A stretch of DNA of 64,000 bases from Canna indica (lineage: Eukaryota; Streptophyta; Magnoliopsida; Zingiberales; Cannaceae): the NCBI GenBank assembly GCA_034359265.1, contig CP136897.1:29809501-29873500 (forward strand). Reading direction: 5' to 3'. Below, piece by piece: positions 22,333 to 34,165 of the stretch. Made by a program: the position numbers and the translations under genes. The notes beneath the pieces are model-generated. The model was not told the DNA's origin and ran no database searches. It saw nothing but the letters and a program-made list of their open reading frames with translations. How positions within the stretch are numbered: position 1 is the stretch's first letter; each line of letters begins with the position of its first letter.

Positions 22333-22700
22333 GTCATGCACTTCTGATCGTCGGCTAATAAGGGTGAGCGTCCGAGGGATAGCTCGGGGACATTTTCTTC
22401 GTCTCTTCGCGCGCCTATTAGCGCCACATGAAAAGCTGAAATCGGACAATAATGCACGGAGTTACGCCCGTTTTAAACGAAAAATAATAATTGAAATGTT
22501 ATTTTTCTTATTTATTTACAAATTTTAATTTTTCGGGTCGGTTGGTCGATCGAGCCGGCCGTAGAGGTTGCGGCTGGCCCCGCACGGGCGATCGACAGCC
22601 AAATTTTATGTCGACGACGTCGTCCGTCCTTAACGTTTGGTTAGAAAGATTGGTAAAAAAAATGATCTTGTCGTGCAATCAAATAGGTAGTAAAAAAAAA

Positions 22701-22817
22701 GGTGCAACATGAGGACTTCAGAGGGGGTCACCCATCCTAGTACTACTCTCGCCCAAGCACGCTTAACTTCGGAGTTCTGATGGGATCTGGTGCGTTAGTG
22801 CTGGTATGATCGCACCC
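22701..22817 (-). rRNA. 5S rRNA: 5S rRNA gene U48
   Basis: Box C edge reads CCTCTGAAG, 3' arm CTCATGTTG, and CCAGATCC breaks the BamHI site. Confidence 0.91.
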
Positions 22818-23184
22818 GTCATGCACTTCTGATCGTCGGCTAATAAGGGTGAGCGTCCGAGGGATAGCTCGGGGTCATTTTCTTCGTCTCTTCGCGCGCC
22901 TTTTAGCGCCACGTGAAAAGTTGAAATCGGACAATAATGCACGGAGTTACGCCCGTTTTAAACGAAAAATAATAATTGAAATGTTATTTTTCTTATTTGT
23001 TTACAAATTTTAATTTTTCGGGTCGGTTGGTCGATCGAGCCGGCCGTAGAGGTTGCGGCTGGACCCGCGCGGGCGATCGACAGCCAAATTTTATGTCGAC
23101 GACGTCGTCCGTCCTTAACGTTTGGTTAGAAAGATTGGTAAAAAAAATGATCTAGTCGTGCAATCAAATAGGTAGTACTACTCT

Positions 23185-23282
23185 CGAGGGGGTCACCCAT
23201 CCAAGTACTACTCTCGCCCAAGCACGCTTAACTACGGAGTTCTGATGGGATCCGGTGCGTTAGTGCTGGTATGATCGCACCC
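23185..23282 (-). pseudogene. Truncated 5S pseudogene U49
   Basis: 98 nt remain (+1 to +98). The last 19 nt and the T run are replaced by a short copy of the gene's own interior (see finding on the truncated family). Also CTTGGATG, CTCCGTAG and CATATTAG upstream. Confidence 0.9.
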
Positions 23283-23649
23283 GTCATGCACTTCTGATCG
23301 TCGGCTAATATGGGTGAGCGTCCGAGGGATAGCTCGGGGTCATTTTCTTCGTCTCTTCGCGTGCCTTTTAGCGCCACGTGAAAAGCTGAAATCGGACAAT
23401 AATGCACGGAGTTACGCCCGTTTTAAACGAAAAATAATAATTGAAATGTTATTTTTCTTATTTATTTACAAATTTTAATTTTTCGGGTCGGTTGGTCGAT
23501 CGAGCCGGCCGTAGAGGTTGCGGCGGGCCCCACGCGGGCGATCGACAGCTAAATTTTTTGTCGACGACGTCGTCCGTCCTTAACGTTTGGTTAGAAAGAT
23601 TGGTAAAAAAATGATCTCGTCGTGCAATCAAATAGCTAGTAAAAAAAAA

Positions 23650-23766
23650 GGTGCAACACGACGACTTCCGAGGGGGTCACCCATCCTAGTACTACTCTCG
23701 CCCAAGCTCGCTTAACTTCGGAGTTCTGATGGGATCCAGTGCGTTAGTGCTGGTATGATCGCACCC
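23650..23766 (-). rRNA. 5S rRNA: 5S rRNA gene U50
   Basis: CCTCGG class, GCGAGC box A, CTCGTCGTG in the 3' arm, CACTGGATCC. Confidence 0.91.
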
Positions 23767-24133
23767 GTCATGCACTTCTGATCGTCGGCTAATAAGGGTG
23801 AGTGTCCAAGTGATAACTCGGGGTCATTTTCTTCGTCTCTTCGCGCGCCTTTTAGCGCCACGTGAAAAGCTGAAATCGGACAATAATGCACGGAGTTACG
23901 CCCGTTATAAACGAAAAATAGTAATTGAAATGTTATTTTTCTTATTTATTTACAAATTTTAATTTTTCGGGTCCGTTGGTCGATCGAGCCGACCGTAGAG
24001 GTTGCGGCTGGCCCCGCGCGGGAGATCGACAGCCAAGTTTTATGTCGGCGACGTCGTCCGTCCTTAACGTTTGGTTAGAAAGATTGGTAAAAAAAATGAT
24101 CTCGTCGTGCAATCAAATACGTAGTACTACTCT

Positions 24134-24231
24134 CGAGGGGGTCACCCATCCTAGTACTACTCTCGCCCAAGCACGCTTAACTACGGAGTTCTGATGGGAT
24201 CCGGTGCGTTAGTGCTGGTATGATCGCACCC
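24134..24231 (-). pseudogene. Truncated 5S pseudogene U51
   Basis: Same truncation as U49. Preceded by CTACGTATTTG, a subtype shared with U59, U63, U70, U75 and U79. Confidence 0.9.
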
Positions 24232-24599
24232 GTCATGCACTTCTGATCGTCGGCTAATATGGGTGAGCGTCCGAGGGATAGCTCGGGGTCATTTTCTTCG
24301 TCTCTTCGCGTGCCTTTTAGCGCCACGTGAAAAGCTGAAATCGGACAATAATGCACGGAGTTATGCCCGTTATAAACGAAAAATAATAATTGAAATGTTA
24401 TTTTTCATATTTATTTACAAATTTTAATTTTTCGGGTCGGTTGGTCGATCGAGCCGGCCGTAGAGGTTGCGGCTGGCCCCGCGCGGGCAATCGACAGGCA
24501 AATTTTATGTCGACGACGTCGTCCGTCCCTAACGTTTGGTTAGAAAGATTGGTAAAAAAAATGATCTCGTCGTGCAATCAAATAGGTAGTAAAAAAAAA

Positions 24600-24716
24600 G
24601 GTGCAACACGAGGACTTCCCAGGGGGTCACCCATCCTAGTACTACCCTCGCCCAAGCACGCCTAACTTCAGATTTCTGATGGGATCCGGTGTGTTAGTGC
24701 TGGTATGATCGCACCC
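24600..24716 (-). rRNA. 5S rRNA: 5S rRNA gene U52
   Basis: CCTGGG class with CAGAAATCTGAAG and CGAGGGTAG, plus AGTTAGGCG in box A and TAACACACC. Confidence 0.9.
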
Positions 24717-25058
24717 GTCATGCACTTCTGATCGTCGGCTAATAAGGGTGAGCGTCCGAGGGATATCTCGGGGTCATTTCCTTCGTCTCTTCGCGCGCCT
24801 TTTAGCGCCACGTGAAAAGCTGAAATCGGATAATAATGCACGGAGTTACGCCCGTTATAAACAAAAAATAGTAATTGAAATGTTATTTTTCTTATTTATT
24901 TACAAATTTTAATTTTTCGGGTCGGTTGGTCGATCGAGCCGGCCGTAGAGGTTGCGGCGGGCGATCGACAGCCAAATTTTATGTCGACGACGTCGTCCGT
25001 CCTTAACGTTTGGTTAGAAAGATTGGTAAAAAAAATGATCTCGTCGTGCAATTAAATA

Positions 25059-25175
25059 GGTGCAACACGAGGACTTCGGAGGGGGTCACCCATCCTAGTA
25101 CTACTCTCGCCCAAGCACGCTTAACTACGGAGTTCTGATGGGATCCGGTGCGTTAGTGCTGGTATGATAGCACCC
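25059..25175 (-). rRNA. 5S rRNA: 5S rRNA gene U53, no primary T run
   Basis: Box C edge CCTCCGAAG, CTCCGTAG, GGGTGCTATC. The GC patch to its left carries the 11-bp deletion. Confidence 0.87.
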
Positions 25176-25542
25176 GTCATGCACTTCTGATCGTCGGCTA
25201 ATAAGGGTGAGCGTCCGAGGGATAGCTCGGGGTCATTTTCTTCGTCTCTTCGCGCGCCTTTTAGAGCCACGTGAAAAGCTGAAATCGGACATTAATGCAC
25301 GGAGTTACGCCCGTTTTAAACGAAAAATAATAATTGAAATGTTATTTTTCTTATTTATTTACAAATTTTAATTTTTCGGGTCGGTTGGTCAATCGAGCCG
25401 GCCGTAGAGGTTGCGGCGGGCCCCGCGCGGGCGATCGACAGCTAAATTTTATGTCGACGACGTCGTCCGTCCTTAACGTTTGGTTAGAAAGATTGGTAAA
25501 AAAATGATCTCGTCGTGCAATCAAATAGGTAGTAAAAAAAAA

Positions 25543-25659
25543 GGTGCAACACGAGGACTTCCGAGGGGGTCACCCATCCTAGTACTACTCTCGCCCAAGC
25601 TCGCTTAACTTCGGAGTTCTGATGGGATCCGGTGCGTTAGTGCTGGTATGATCGCACCC
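25543..25659 (-). rRNA. 5S rRNA: 5S rRNA gene U54
   Basis: CCTCGG class with GCGAGC in box A, otherwise consensus. Confidence 0.94.
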
Positions 25660-26026
25660 GTCATGCACTTCTGATCGTCGGCTAATAAGGGTGAGCGTCC
25701 GAGGGATAGCTCGGGGTCATTTTCTTCGTCTCTTCGCGCGCCTTTTAGCGCCACATGAAAAGCTGAAATCGGACAATAATGCACGGAGTTACGCCCGTTT
25801 TAAACGAAAAATAATAATTGAAATTTTATTTTTCTTATTTATTTACAAATTTTAATTTTTCGGGTCGGTTGGTCGATCGAGCCGGCCGTAGAGGTTGCGG
25901 CGGGCCCCGCGCGGGCGATCGACAGCTAAATTTTATGTCGACGACGTCGTCCGTCCTTAACGTTTGGTTAGAAAGATTGGTAAAAAAATGATCTCGTCGT
26001 GCAATCAAATAGGTAGTAAAAAAAAA

Positions 26027-26143
26027 GGTGCAACACGAGGACTTCCGAGGGGGTCACCCATCCTAGTACTACTCTCGCCCAAGCTCGCTTAACTTCGGAG
26101 TTCTGATGGGATCCGGTGCGTTAGTGCTGGTATGATCGCACCC
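26027..26143 (-). rRNA. 5S rRNA: 5S rRNA gene U55
   Basis: Identical type to U54. Confidence 0.94.
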
Positions 26144-26510
26144 GTCATGCACTTCTGATCGTCGGCTAATAAGGGTGAGCGTCCGAGTGATAGCTCGGGG
26201 TCATTTTCTTCGTCTCTTCGCGCGCCTTTTAGCGCCACGTGAAAAGCTGAAATCGGACAATAATGCACAGAGTTACGCCCGTTATAAACGAAAAATCATA
26301 ATTGAAATGTTATTTTTCTTATTTATTTACAAATTTTAATTTTTCGGGTCGGTTGGTCGATCGAGCCGGCCGTAGAGGTTGCGGCTGGCCCCGCGCGGGC
26401 GATCGACAGCCAAATTTTATGTCGACGACGTCGTCCGTCCTTAACGTTTGGTTAGAAAGATTGGTAAAAAAATGATCTCATCGTGCAATCAAATAGATAG
26501 TAAAAAAAAA

Positions 26511-26627
26511 GGTGCAACACGAGGACTTCCGAGGGGGTCACCCATCCTAGTACTACTCTCGCCCAAGCTCGCTTAACTTCGGAGTTCTGATGGGATCCGG
26601 TGCGTTAGTGCTGGTATGATCGCACCC
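26511..26627 (-). rRNA. 5S rRNA: 5S rRNA gene U56
   Basis: Identical type to U54. Confidence 0.94.
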
Positions 26628-26994
26628 GTCATGCACTTCTGATCGTCGGCTAATAAGGGTGAGCGTCCGAGTGATAGCTCGGGGTCATTTTCTTCGTCTC
26701 TTCGCGCGCCTTTTAGCGCCACGTGAAAAGCTGAAATCGGACAATAATGCATAGAGTTACGCCCGTTATAAACGAAAAATCATAATTGAAATGTTATTTT
26801 TCTTATTTATTTACAAATTTTAATTTTTCGGGTTGGTTGGTCGATCGAGCCGGCCGTAGAGGTTGCGGCTGGCCCCGCGCGGGCGATCGACAGCCAAATT
26901 TTATGTCGACAACGTCGTCCGTCCTTAACGTTTGGTTAGAAAGATTGGTAAAAAAAATGATCTAGTCGTGCAATCAAATAGGTAGTACTACTCT

Positions 26995-27092
26995 CGAGGG
27001 GGTCACCCATCCTAGTACTACTCTCGCCCAAGCACGCTTAACTACGGAGTTCTGATGGGATCCGGTGCGTTGGTGCTGGTATGATCGCACCC
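26995..27092 (-). pseudogene. Truncated 5S pseudogene U57
   Basis: Partner of U49, with CCAACGC at the 5' arm and CTCCGTAG. Confidence 0.9.
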
Positions 27093-27459
27093 GTCATGCA
27101 CTTCTGATCGTCGGCTAATATGGGTGAGCGTCCGAGGGATAGCTCGGGGTCATTTTCTTCGTCTCTTCGCGTGCCTTTTAGCGCCACGTGAAAAGCTGAA
27201 ATCGGACAATAATGCACGGAGTTACGCCCGTTTTAAACGAAAAATAATAATTGAAATATTATTTTTCTTATTTATTTACAAATTTTAATTTTTCGGGTCG
27301 GTTGGTCGATCGAGCCGGCCGTAGAGGTTGCGGCGGGCCCCGCGCGGGCGATCGACAGCTAAATTTTATGTCGACGACGTCGTCCGTCCTTAATGTTTGG
27401 TTAGAAAGATTGGTAAAAAAATGATCTCGTCGTGCAATCAAATAGCTAGTAAAAAAAAA

Positions 27460-27576
27460 GGTGCAACACGACGACTTCCGAGGGGGTCACCCATCCTAGT
27501 ACTACTCTCGCCCAAGCTCGCTTAACTTCGGAGTTCTGATGGGATCCGGTGCGTTAGTGCTGGTATGATCGCACCC
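27460..27576 (-). rRNA. 5S rRNA: 5S rRNA gene U58
   Basis: Partner of U50 without its CACTGG change. GCGAGC box A, CTCGTCGTG. Confidence 0.92.
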
Positions 27577-27943
27577 GTCATGCACTTCTGATCGTCGGCT
27601 AATAAGGGTGAGCGTCCAAGTGATAGCTCGGGGTCATTTTCTTCGTCTCTTCGCGCGCCTTTTAGCGCCACGTGAAAAGCTGAAATCGGACAATAATGCA
27701 CGGAGTTACGCCCGTTATAAACGAAAAATAGTAATTGAAATGTTATTTTTCTTATTTATTTACAAATTTTAATTTTTCGGGTCCGTTGGTCGATCGAGCC
27801 GACCGTAGAGGTTGCGGCTGACCCCGCGCGGGCGATCGACAGCCAAGTTTTATGTCGGCGACGTCGTCCGTCCTTAACGTTTGGTTAGAAAGATTGGTAA
27901 AAAAAATGATCTCGTCGTGCAATCAAATACGTAGTACTACTCT

Positions 27944-28041
27944 CGAGGGGGTCACCCATCCTAGTACTACTCTCGCCCAAGCACGCTTAACTACGGATTT
28001 CTGATGGGATCCGGTGCGTTAGTGCTGGTATGATCGCACCC
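27944..28041 (-). pseudogene. Truncated 5S pseudogene U59
   Basis: Partner of U51, with CAGAAATCCGTAG. Confidence 0.9.
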
Positions 28042-28409
28042 GTCATGCACTTCTGATCGTCGGCTAATATGGGTGAGCGTCCGAGGGATAGCTCGGGGTC
28101 ATTTTCTTCGTCTCTTCGCGTGCCTTTTAGCGCCACGTGAAAAGCTGAAATCGGACAATAATGCACGGAGTTACGCCCGTTTTAAACGAAAAATAATATT
28201 TGAAATGTTATTTTTCTTATTTATTTACAAATTTTAATTTTTCGGGTCGGTTGGTCGATCGAGCCGGCCGTAGTGGTTGCGGCTGGCCCCGCGCGGGCGA
28301 TCGACAGCCAAATTTTATGTCGACAACGTCGTCCGTCCTTAACGTTTGGTTAGAAAGATTGGTAAAAAAAATGATCTCGTCGTGCAATCAAATAGGTAGT
28401 AAAAAAAAT

Positions 28410-28526
28410 GGTGCAACACGAGGACTTCCCAGGGGGTCACCCATCCTAGTACTACTCTCGCCCAAGCACGCTTAACTTCAGAGTTCTGATGGGATCCGGT
28501 GCGTTAGTGCTGGTATGATCGCAACC
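28410..28526 (-). rRNA. 5S rRNA: 5S rRNA gene U60
   Basis: CCTGGG class, CTCTGAAG, start GGTTGC. One A separates the 3' end from a T8 run. Confidence 0.92.
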
Positions 28527-28894
28527 GTCATGCACTTCTGATCGTCGGCTAATAAGGGTGAGCGTCCGAGTAATAGCTCGGGGTCATTTTCTTCGTCTCT
28601 TCGCGCGCCTTTTAGCGCCACGTGAAAAGCTGAAATCGGACAATAATGCACGGAGTTATGCCCGTTATAAACGAAAAATAATAATTGAAATGTTATTTTT
28701 CATATTTATTTACAAATTTTAATTTTTCGGGTCGGTTGGTCGATCGAGCCGGCCGTAGAGGTTGCGGCTGGCCCCGCGCGGGCAATCGACAGCCAAATTT
28801 TATGTCGACGACGTCGTCCGTCCCTAACGTTTGGTTAGAAAGATTGGTAAAAAAAATGATCTCGTCGTGCAATCAAATAGGTAGTAAAAAAAAA

Positions 28895-29011
28895 GGTGCA
28901 ACACGAGGACTTCCCAGGGGGTCACTCATCCTAGTACTACCCTCGCCCAAGCACGCTTAACTTCAGATATTTGATTGGATCCGGTGTGTTAGTGCTGGTA
29001 TGATCGCACCC
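28895..29011 (-). rRNA. 5S rRNA: 5S rRNA gene U61
   Basis: CCTGGG class with CGAGGGTAG and a damaged arm (CCAATCAAATATCTG). GGATGAGTG in box C and TAACACACC. Confidence 0.88.
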
Positions 29012-29378
29012 GTCATGCACTTCTGATCGTCGGCTAATAAGGGTGAGCGTCCGAGGGATAGCTCGGGGTCATTTTCTTCGTCTCTTCGCGCGCCTTTTAG
29101 CGCCACGTGAAAAGCTGAAATCGGACAATAATGCACGGAGTTACGCCCGTTTTAAACAAAAAATAATAATTGAAATGTTATTTTTCTTATTTATTTACAA
29201 ATTTTAATTTTTCGGGTCGGTTGGTCAATCGAGCCGGCCGTAGAGGTTGCGGCGGGCCCCGCGCGGGCGATCGACAGCTAAATTTTATGTCGACGACGTC
29301 GTCCGTCCATAACGTTTGGTTAGAAAGATTGGTAAAAAAATGATCTCGTCGTGCAATCAAATAGGTAGTAAAAAAAAA

Positions 29379-29495
29379 GGTGCAACACGAGGAATTCCGA
29401 GGGGGTCACCCATCCTAGTACTACTCTCACCCAAGCTCGCTTAACTTCGGAGTTCTGATGGGATCCGGTGCGTTAGTGCTGGTATAATCGCACCC
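29379..29495 (-). rRNA. 5S rRNA: 5S rRNA gene U62
   Basis: CCTCGG class, GGAATTCC, GCGAGCTTGGGTGAG, CGATTATAC. Confidence 0.9.
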
Positions 29496-29862
29496 GTCAT
29501 GCACTTCTGATCGTCGGCTAATAAGGGTGAACGTCTGAGGCATAGCTCGGGGTCATTTTCTTCGTCTCTTCGCGCGCCTTTTAGCGCCACGTGAAAAGCT
29601 GAAATCGGACAATAATGCACGGAGTTACGCCCGTTTTAAACGAAAAATAATATTTGAAATGTTATTTTTCTTATTTATTTACAAATTTTAATTTTTCGGG
29701 TCGGTTGGTCGATCGAGCCGGCCGTAGTGGTTGCGGCTGGCCCCGCGCGGGCGATCGACAGCCAAGTTTTATGTCGACGACGTCGTCCGTCCTTAACGTT
29801 TGGTTAGAAAGATTGGTAAAAAAAATGATCTAGTCGTGCAATCAAATACGTAGTACTACTCT

Positions 29863-29960
29863 CGAGGGGGTCACCCATCCTAGTACTACTCTCGCCCAAG
29901 CACGCTTAACTACGAAGTTCTGATGGGATCCGGTGCGTTAGTGCTGGTATGATCGCACCC
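29863..29960 (-). pseudogene. Truncated 5S pseudogene U63
   Basis: Same truncation, with CTTCGTAG. Partner of U79. Confidence 0.9.
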
Positions 29961-30327
29961 GTCATGCACTTCTGATCGTCGGCTAATAAGGGTGAGCGTC
30001 CGAGGGATAGCTAGGGGTCATTTTCATCATCTCTTCGCGCGCCTTTTAGCGCCACGTGAAAAGCTGAAATCGGACAATAATGCACGGAGTTACGCCCGTT
30101 TTAAACAAAAAATAATAATTGAAATGTTATTTTTCTTATTTATTTACAAATTTTAATTTTTCGGGTCGGTTGGTCAATCGAGCCGGCCGTAGAGGTTGCG
30201 GCGGGCCCCGCGCGGGCGATCGACAGCTAAATTTTATGTTGACGACGTCGTCCGTCCATAACGTTTGGTTAGAAAGATTGGTAAAAAAATGATCTCGTCG
30301 TGCAATCAAATAGGTAGTAAAAAAAAA

Positions 30328-30444
30328 GGTGCAACACGAGGACTTCCGAGGGAGTCACCCATCCTAGTACTACTCTCGCCCAAGCTCGCTTAACTTCGGA
30401 GTTCTGATGGGATCCGGTGCGTTAGTGCTGGTATGATCGCACCC
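30328..30444 (-). rRNA. 5S rRNA: 5S rRNA gene U64
   Basis: GACTCCCTCGG at box C, GCGAGC in box A. Partner of U80. Confidence 0.92.
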
Positions 30445-30811
30445 GTCATGCACTTCTGATCGTCGGCTAATAAGGGTGAGCGTCCGAGTGATAGCTCGGG
30501 GTCATTTTCTTCGTCTCTTCGCGCGCCTTTTAGCGCCACGTGAAAAGCTGAAATCGAACAATAATGCACAGAGTTACGCCCGTTATAAACAAAAAATAAT
30601 AATTGAAATGTTATTTTTCTTATTTATTTACAAATTTTAATTTTTCGGGTCGGTTGGTCGATCGAGCCGGCCGTAGAGGTTGCGGCGGGTCCCGCGCGGG
30701 CGATCGACAGCCAAATTTTATGTCGACGACGTCGTCCGTCCTTAACGTTTGGTTAGAAAGATTGGTAAAAAAAATGATCTCGTCGTGCTATCAAATAGGT
30801 AGTACTACTCT

Positions 30812-30909
30812 CGAGAGGGTCACCCATCCTTGTACTACTCTCGCCCAAGCACGCTTAACTACGGAGTTCTGATGGGATCCGATGCGTTAGTGCTGGTATG
30901 ATCGCACCC
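30812..30909 (-). pseudogene. Truncated 5S pseudogene U65
   Basis: Same truncation with GACCCTCTCG at the join, GTACAAGG and CGCATCGG. Partner of U81. Confidence 0.9.
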
Positions 30910-31276
30910 GTCATGCACTTCTGATCGTCGGCTAATAAGGGTGAGCGTCCGAGGGATAGCTCGGGGTCATTTTCTTCGTCACTTCGCGCGCCTTTTAGCG
31001 CCACGTGAAAAGCTGAAATCGGACAATAATGCACGGAGTTACGCCCGTTTTAAACGAAAAATAATAATTGAAATGTTATTTTTCTTATTTATTTACAAAT
31101 TTTTATTTTTCGGGTCGGTTGGTCGATCGAGCCGGCCGTAGAGGTTGCGGCGGGCCCCGCGCGGGCGATCGACAGCTAAATTTTATGTCGACGACGTCGT
31201 CCGTCCTTAACGTTTGGTTAGAAAGATTGGTAAAAAAATGATCTCGTCGTGCAATCAAATAGGTAGTAAAAAAAAA

Positions 31277-31393
31277 GGTGCAACACGAGGACTTCCGAGG
31301 GGGTCACCCATCCTAGTACTACTCTCGCCCAAGCTCGCTTAACTTCGGAGTTCTGATGGGATCCGGTGCGTTAGTGCTGGTATAATCGCACCC
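31277..31393 (-). rRNA. 5S rRNA: 5S rRNA gene U66
   Basis: CCTCGG class, GCGAGC box A, CGATTATAC. Confidence 0.93.
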
Positions 31394-31762
31394 GTCATGC
31401 ACTTCTGATCGTCGGCTAATAAGGGTGAACGTCTGAGGGATAGCTCGGGGTCATTTTCTTCGTCTCTTCGCGCGCCTTTTTAGCGCCACGTGAAAAGCTG
31501 AAATCGGACAATAATGCACGGAGTTACTCCCGTTTTAAATGAAAAATAATATTTGAAATGTTATTTTTCTTATTTATTTACAAATTTTAATTTTTCGGGT
31601 CGGTTGGTCGATCGAGCCGGCCATAGTGGTTGCGGCTGGCCCCGCCAGGGCGATCGACAGCCAAATTTTATGTCGACGACGTCGTCCGTCCTTAACGTTT
31701 GGTTAGAAAGATTGGTAAAAAAAATGATCTCGTCGTGCAATCAAATAGGTAGTAAAAAAAAA

Positions 31763-31878
31763 GGTGCAACACGAGGACTTCCCAAGGGTCACCCATCCTA
31801 GTACTACTCTCGCCCAAGCACGCTTAACTTCAGAGTTCTGATGGGATCCGGTGCGTTAGTGCTGGTATGATCGCAACC
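31763..31878 (-). rRNA. 5S rRNA: 5S rRNA gene U67, one-base deletion
   Basis: 116 nt. One C is missing in box C (GACCCTTGGG). Also CTCTGAAG and a GGTTGC start. Probably impaired. Confidence 0.85.
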
Positions 31879-32246
31879 ATCATGCACTTCTGATCGTCGG
31901 CTAATAAGGGTGAGCGTCCGAGTGATAGCTCGGGGTCATTTTCTTCGTCTCTTCGCGCGCCTTTTAGCGCCACGTGAAAAGCTGAAATCGGACAATAATG
32001 CACGGAGTTATGCCCTTTATAAACGAAAAATAATAATTGAAATGTTATTTTTCATATTTATTTACAAATTTTAATTTTTCGGGTCGGTTGGTCGATCGAG
32101 CCGGCCGTAGAGGTTGCGGCTGGCCCCGCGCGGGCAATCGACAGCCAAATTTTATGTCGACGACGTCGTCCGTCCGTAACGTTTGGTTAGAAAGATTGGT
32201 AAAAAAAATGATCTCGTCGTGCAATCAAATAGGTAGTAAAAAAAAA

Positions 32247-32363
32247 GGTGGAACACGAGGACTTCCCAGGGGGTCACCCATCCTAGTACTACCCTCGCCC
32301 AAGCACGCTTAACTTCAGATTTCTGATGGGATCCGGTGTGTTAGTGCTGGTATGATCGCACCC
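32247..32363 (-). rRNA. 5S rRNA: 5S rRNA gene U68
   Basis: CCTGGG class, AAATCT and CGAGGGTAG marks, 3' end GTTCCACC, TAACACACC. Confidence 0.9.
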
Positions 32364-32731
32364 GTCATGCACTTCTGATCGTCGGCTAATAAGGGTGAGC
32401 GTCCGAGTGATAGCTCGGGGTCATTTTCTTCGTGTCTTCGCGCGCCTTTTAGCGCCACGTGAAAAGCTGAAATCGGACAATATTGCACGGAGTTACGCCC
32501 GTTATAAACGAAAAATAATAATTGAAATGTTATTTTTCTTATTTATTTACAAATTTTAATTTTTCGGGTCGGTTGGTCGATCGAGCCGTGCGTAGAGGTT
32601 GCGGCTGGCCCCGCGCGGGCGATCGACAGCCAAATTTTATGTCGACGACGTCGTCCGTCCTTAACGTTTGGTTAGAAAGATTGGTAAAAAAAATGATCTC
32701 ATCGTGCAATCAAATAGGTAGTAAAAAAAAA

Positions 32732-32848
32732 GGTGCAACACGAGGACTTCCCAGGGGGTCACCCATCCTAGTACTACCCTCGCCCAAGCACGCTTAACTT
32801 CAGATTTCTGATGGGATCCGGTGCGTTAGTGCTGGTATGATCGCACCC
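32732..32848 (-). rRNA. 5S rRNA: 5S rRNA gene U69
   Basis: CCTGGG class with AAATCT and CGAGGGTAG only. Confidence 0.92.
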
Positions 32849-33214
32849 GTCATACACTTCTGATCGTCGACTAATAAGGGTGAGCGTCCGAGGATAGGTC
32901 GCGGTCATTTTCTTCGTCTCTTCGCGCGCCTTTTAGCGCCACGTGAAAAGCTGAAATCGGACAATAATGCACGGAGTTACGCCCGTTATAAACGAAAAAT
33001 AGTAATTGAAATGTTATTTTTCTTATTTATTTACAAATTTTAATTTTTTGGGTCCGTTGGTCGATCGAGCCGACCGTAGAGGTTGCGGCTGGCCCCGCGC
33101 GGGCGATCGACAGCCAAGTTTTATGTCGACGACGTCGTCCGTCCTTAACGTTTGGTTAGAAAGATTGGTAAAAAAAATGATCTCGTCGTGCAATCAAATA
33201 CGTAGTACTACTCT

Positions 33215-33312
33215 AGAGGGGGTCACCCATCCTAGTACTACTCTCGCCCAAGCACGCTTAACTACGAAGTTCTGATGGGATCCGGTGCGTTAGTGCTGGT
33301 ATGATCGCACCC
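33215..33312 (-). pseudogene. Truncated 5S pseudogene U70
   Basis: Same truncation, with CTCTAGAG at the join and CTTCGTAG. Confidence 0.9.
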
Positions 33313-33679
33313 GTCATGCACTTCTGATCGTCGGCTAATAAGGGTGAGCGTCCGAGGGATAGCTAGGGGTCATTTTCATCGTCTCTTCGCGCGCCTTTTA
33401 GCGCCACGTGAAAAGCTGAAATCGGACAATAATGCACGGAGTTACGCCCGTTTTAAACAAAAAATAATAATTGAAATGTTATTTTTCTTATTTATTTACA
33501 AATTTTAATTTTTCGGGTCGGTTGGTCAATCGATCCGGCCGTAGAGGTTGCGGCGGGCCCCGCGCGGGCGATCGACAGCTAAATTTTATGTCGACGACGT
33601 CGTCCGTCCATAACGTTTGGTTAGAAAGATTGGTAAAAAAATGATCTCGTCGTGCAATCAAATAGGTAGTAAAAAAAAA

Positions 33680-33796
33680 GGTGCAACACGAGGACTTCCG
33701 AGGGGGTCACCCATCCTAGTACTACTCTCGCCCAAGCTCGCTTAACTTCGGAGTTCTGATGGGATCCGGTGCGTTAGTGCTGGTATAATCGCACCC
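33680..33796 (-). rRNA. 5S rRNA: 5S rRNA gene U71
   Basis: CCTCGG class, GCGAGC box A, CGATTATAC. Partner of U66. Confidence 0.93.
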
Positions 33797-34165
33797 GTCA
33801 TGCACTTATGATCGTCGGCTAATAAGGGTGAACGTCTGAGGGATAGCTCGGGGTCATTTTCTTCGTCTCTTCGCGCGCCTCTTTAGCGCCACGTGAAAAG
33901 CTGAAATCGGACAATAATGCACGGAGTTACGCCCGTTTTAAACGAAAAATAATATTTGAAATGTTATTTTTCTTATTTATTTAAAAATTTTAATTTTTCG
34001 GGTCGGTTGATCGATCGAGCCAGCCGTAGTGGTTGCGGCTGGCCCCGCGCGGGCGATCGACAGCCAAATTTTATGTCGACGACGTCGTCCGTCCTTAACG
34101 TTTGGTTAGAAAGATTGGTAAAAAAAATGATCTCGTCGTGCAATCAAATAGGTAGTAAAAAAAAA

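Larger units (their letters stand above)
16968..22700. repeat. 1911-bp tetramer higher-order repeat, three copies
   Basis: Blocks start at 16968, 18879 and 20790, each with four genes. The order of marks is: GGATTGGTG gene, consensus gene, gene without primary T run, and CGATCGTAC gene (CGATCGTAC in U39, U43, U47). Copies 2 and 3 look almost identical by eye, which suggests very recent amplification. Copy 1 differs slightly (CCTGGG in U36 rather than CCTCGG). Confidence 0.93.
23090..24360. repeat. Duplicated segment with two truncated genes (copy 1)
   Basis: U49-U51 match U57-U59 at 3810-bp offset: truncated, intact (GCGAGC box A), truncated. The match includes the rare spacer change GACGACTAGATCA before U49 and U57, and GTCGCCGACATAAAACTTGG before U51 and U59. 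Confidence 0.85.
26900..28170. repeat. Duplicated segment with two truncated genes (copy 2)
   Basis: Partner of 23090-24360. After about 28170 the two regions diverge: copy 1 is followed by U52 and copy 2 by the extra unit U60. Confidence 0.85.
29720..32900. repeat. Long duplication, 7656-bp offset (copy 1, U63-U69)
   Basis: U63-U69 match U79-U85. Offsets are 7656 bp up to U67 and 7657 after it, which fits the one-base deletion in U67. Shared marks include GACTCCC in box C (U64, U80), the CGAGAGGG truncated genes (U65, U81), TTTTT in GCGCTAAAAAGG, and CGTGTCTTCG-type spacer change. Confidence 0.88.
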
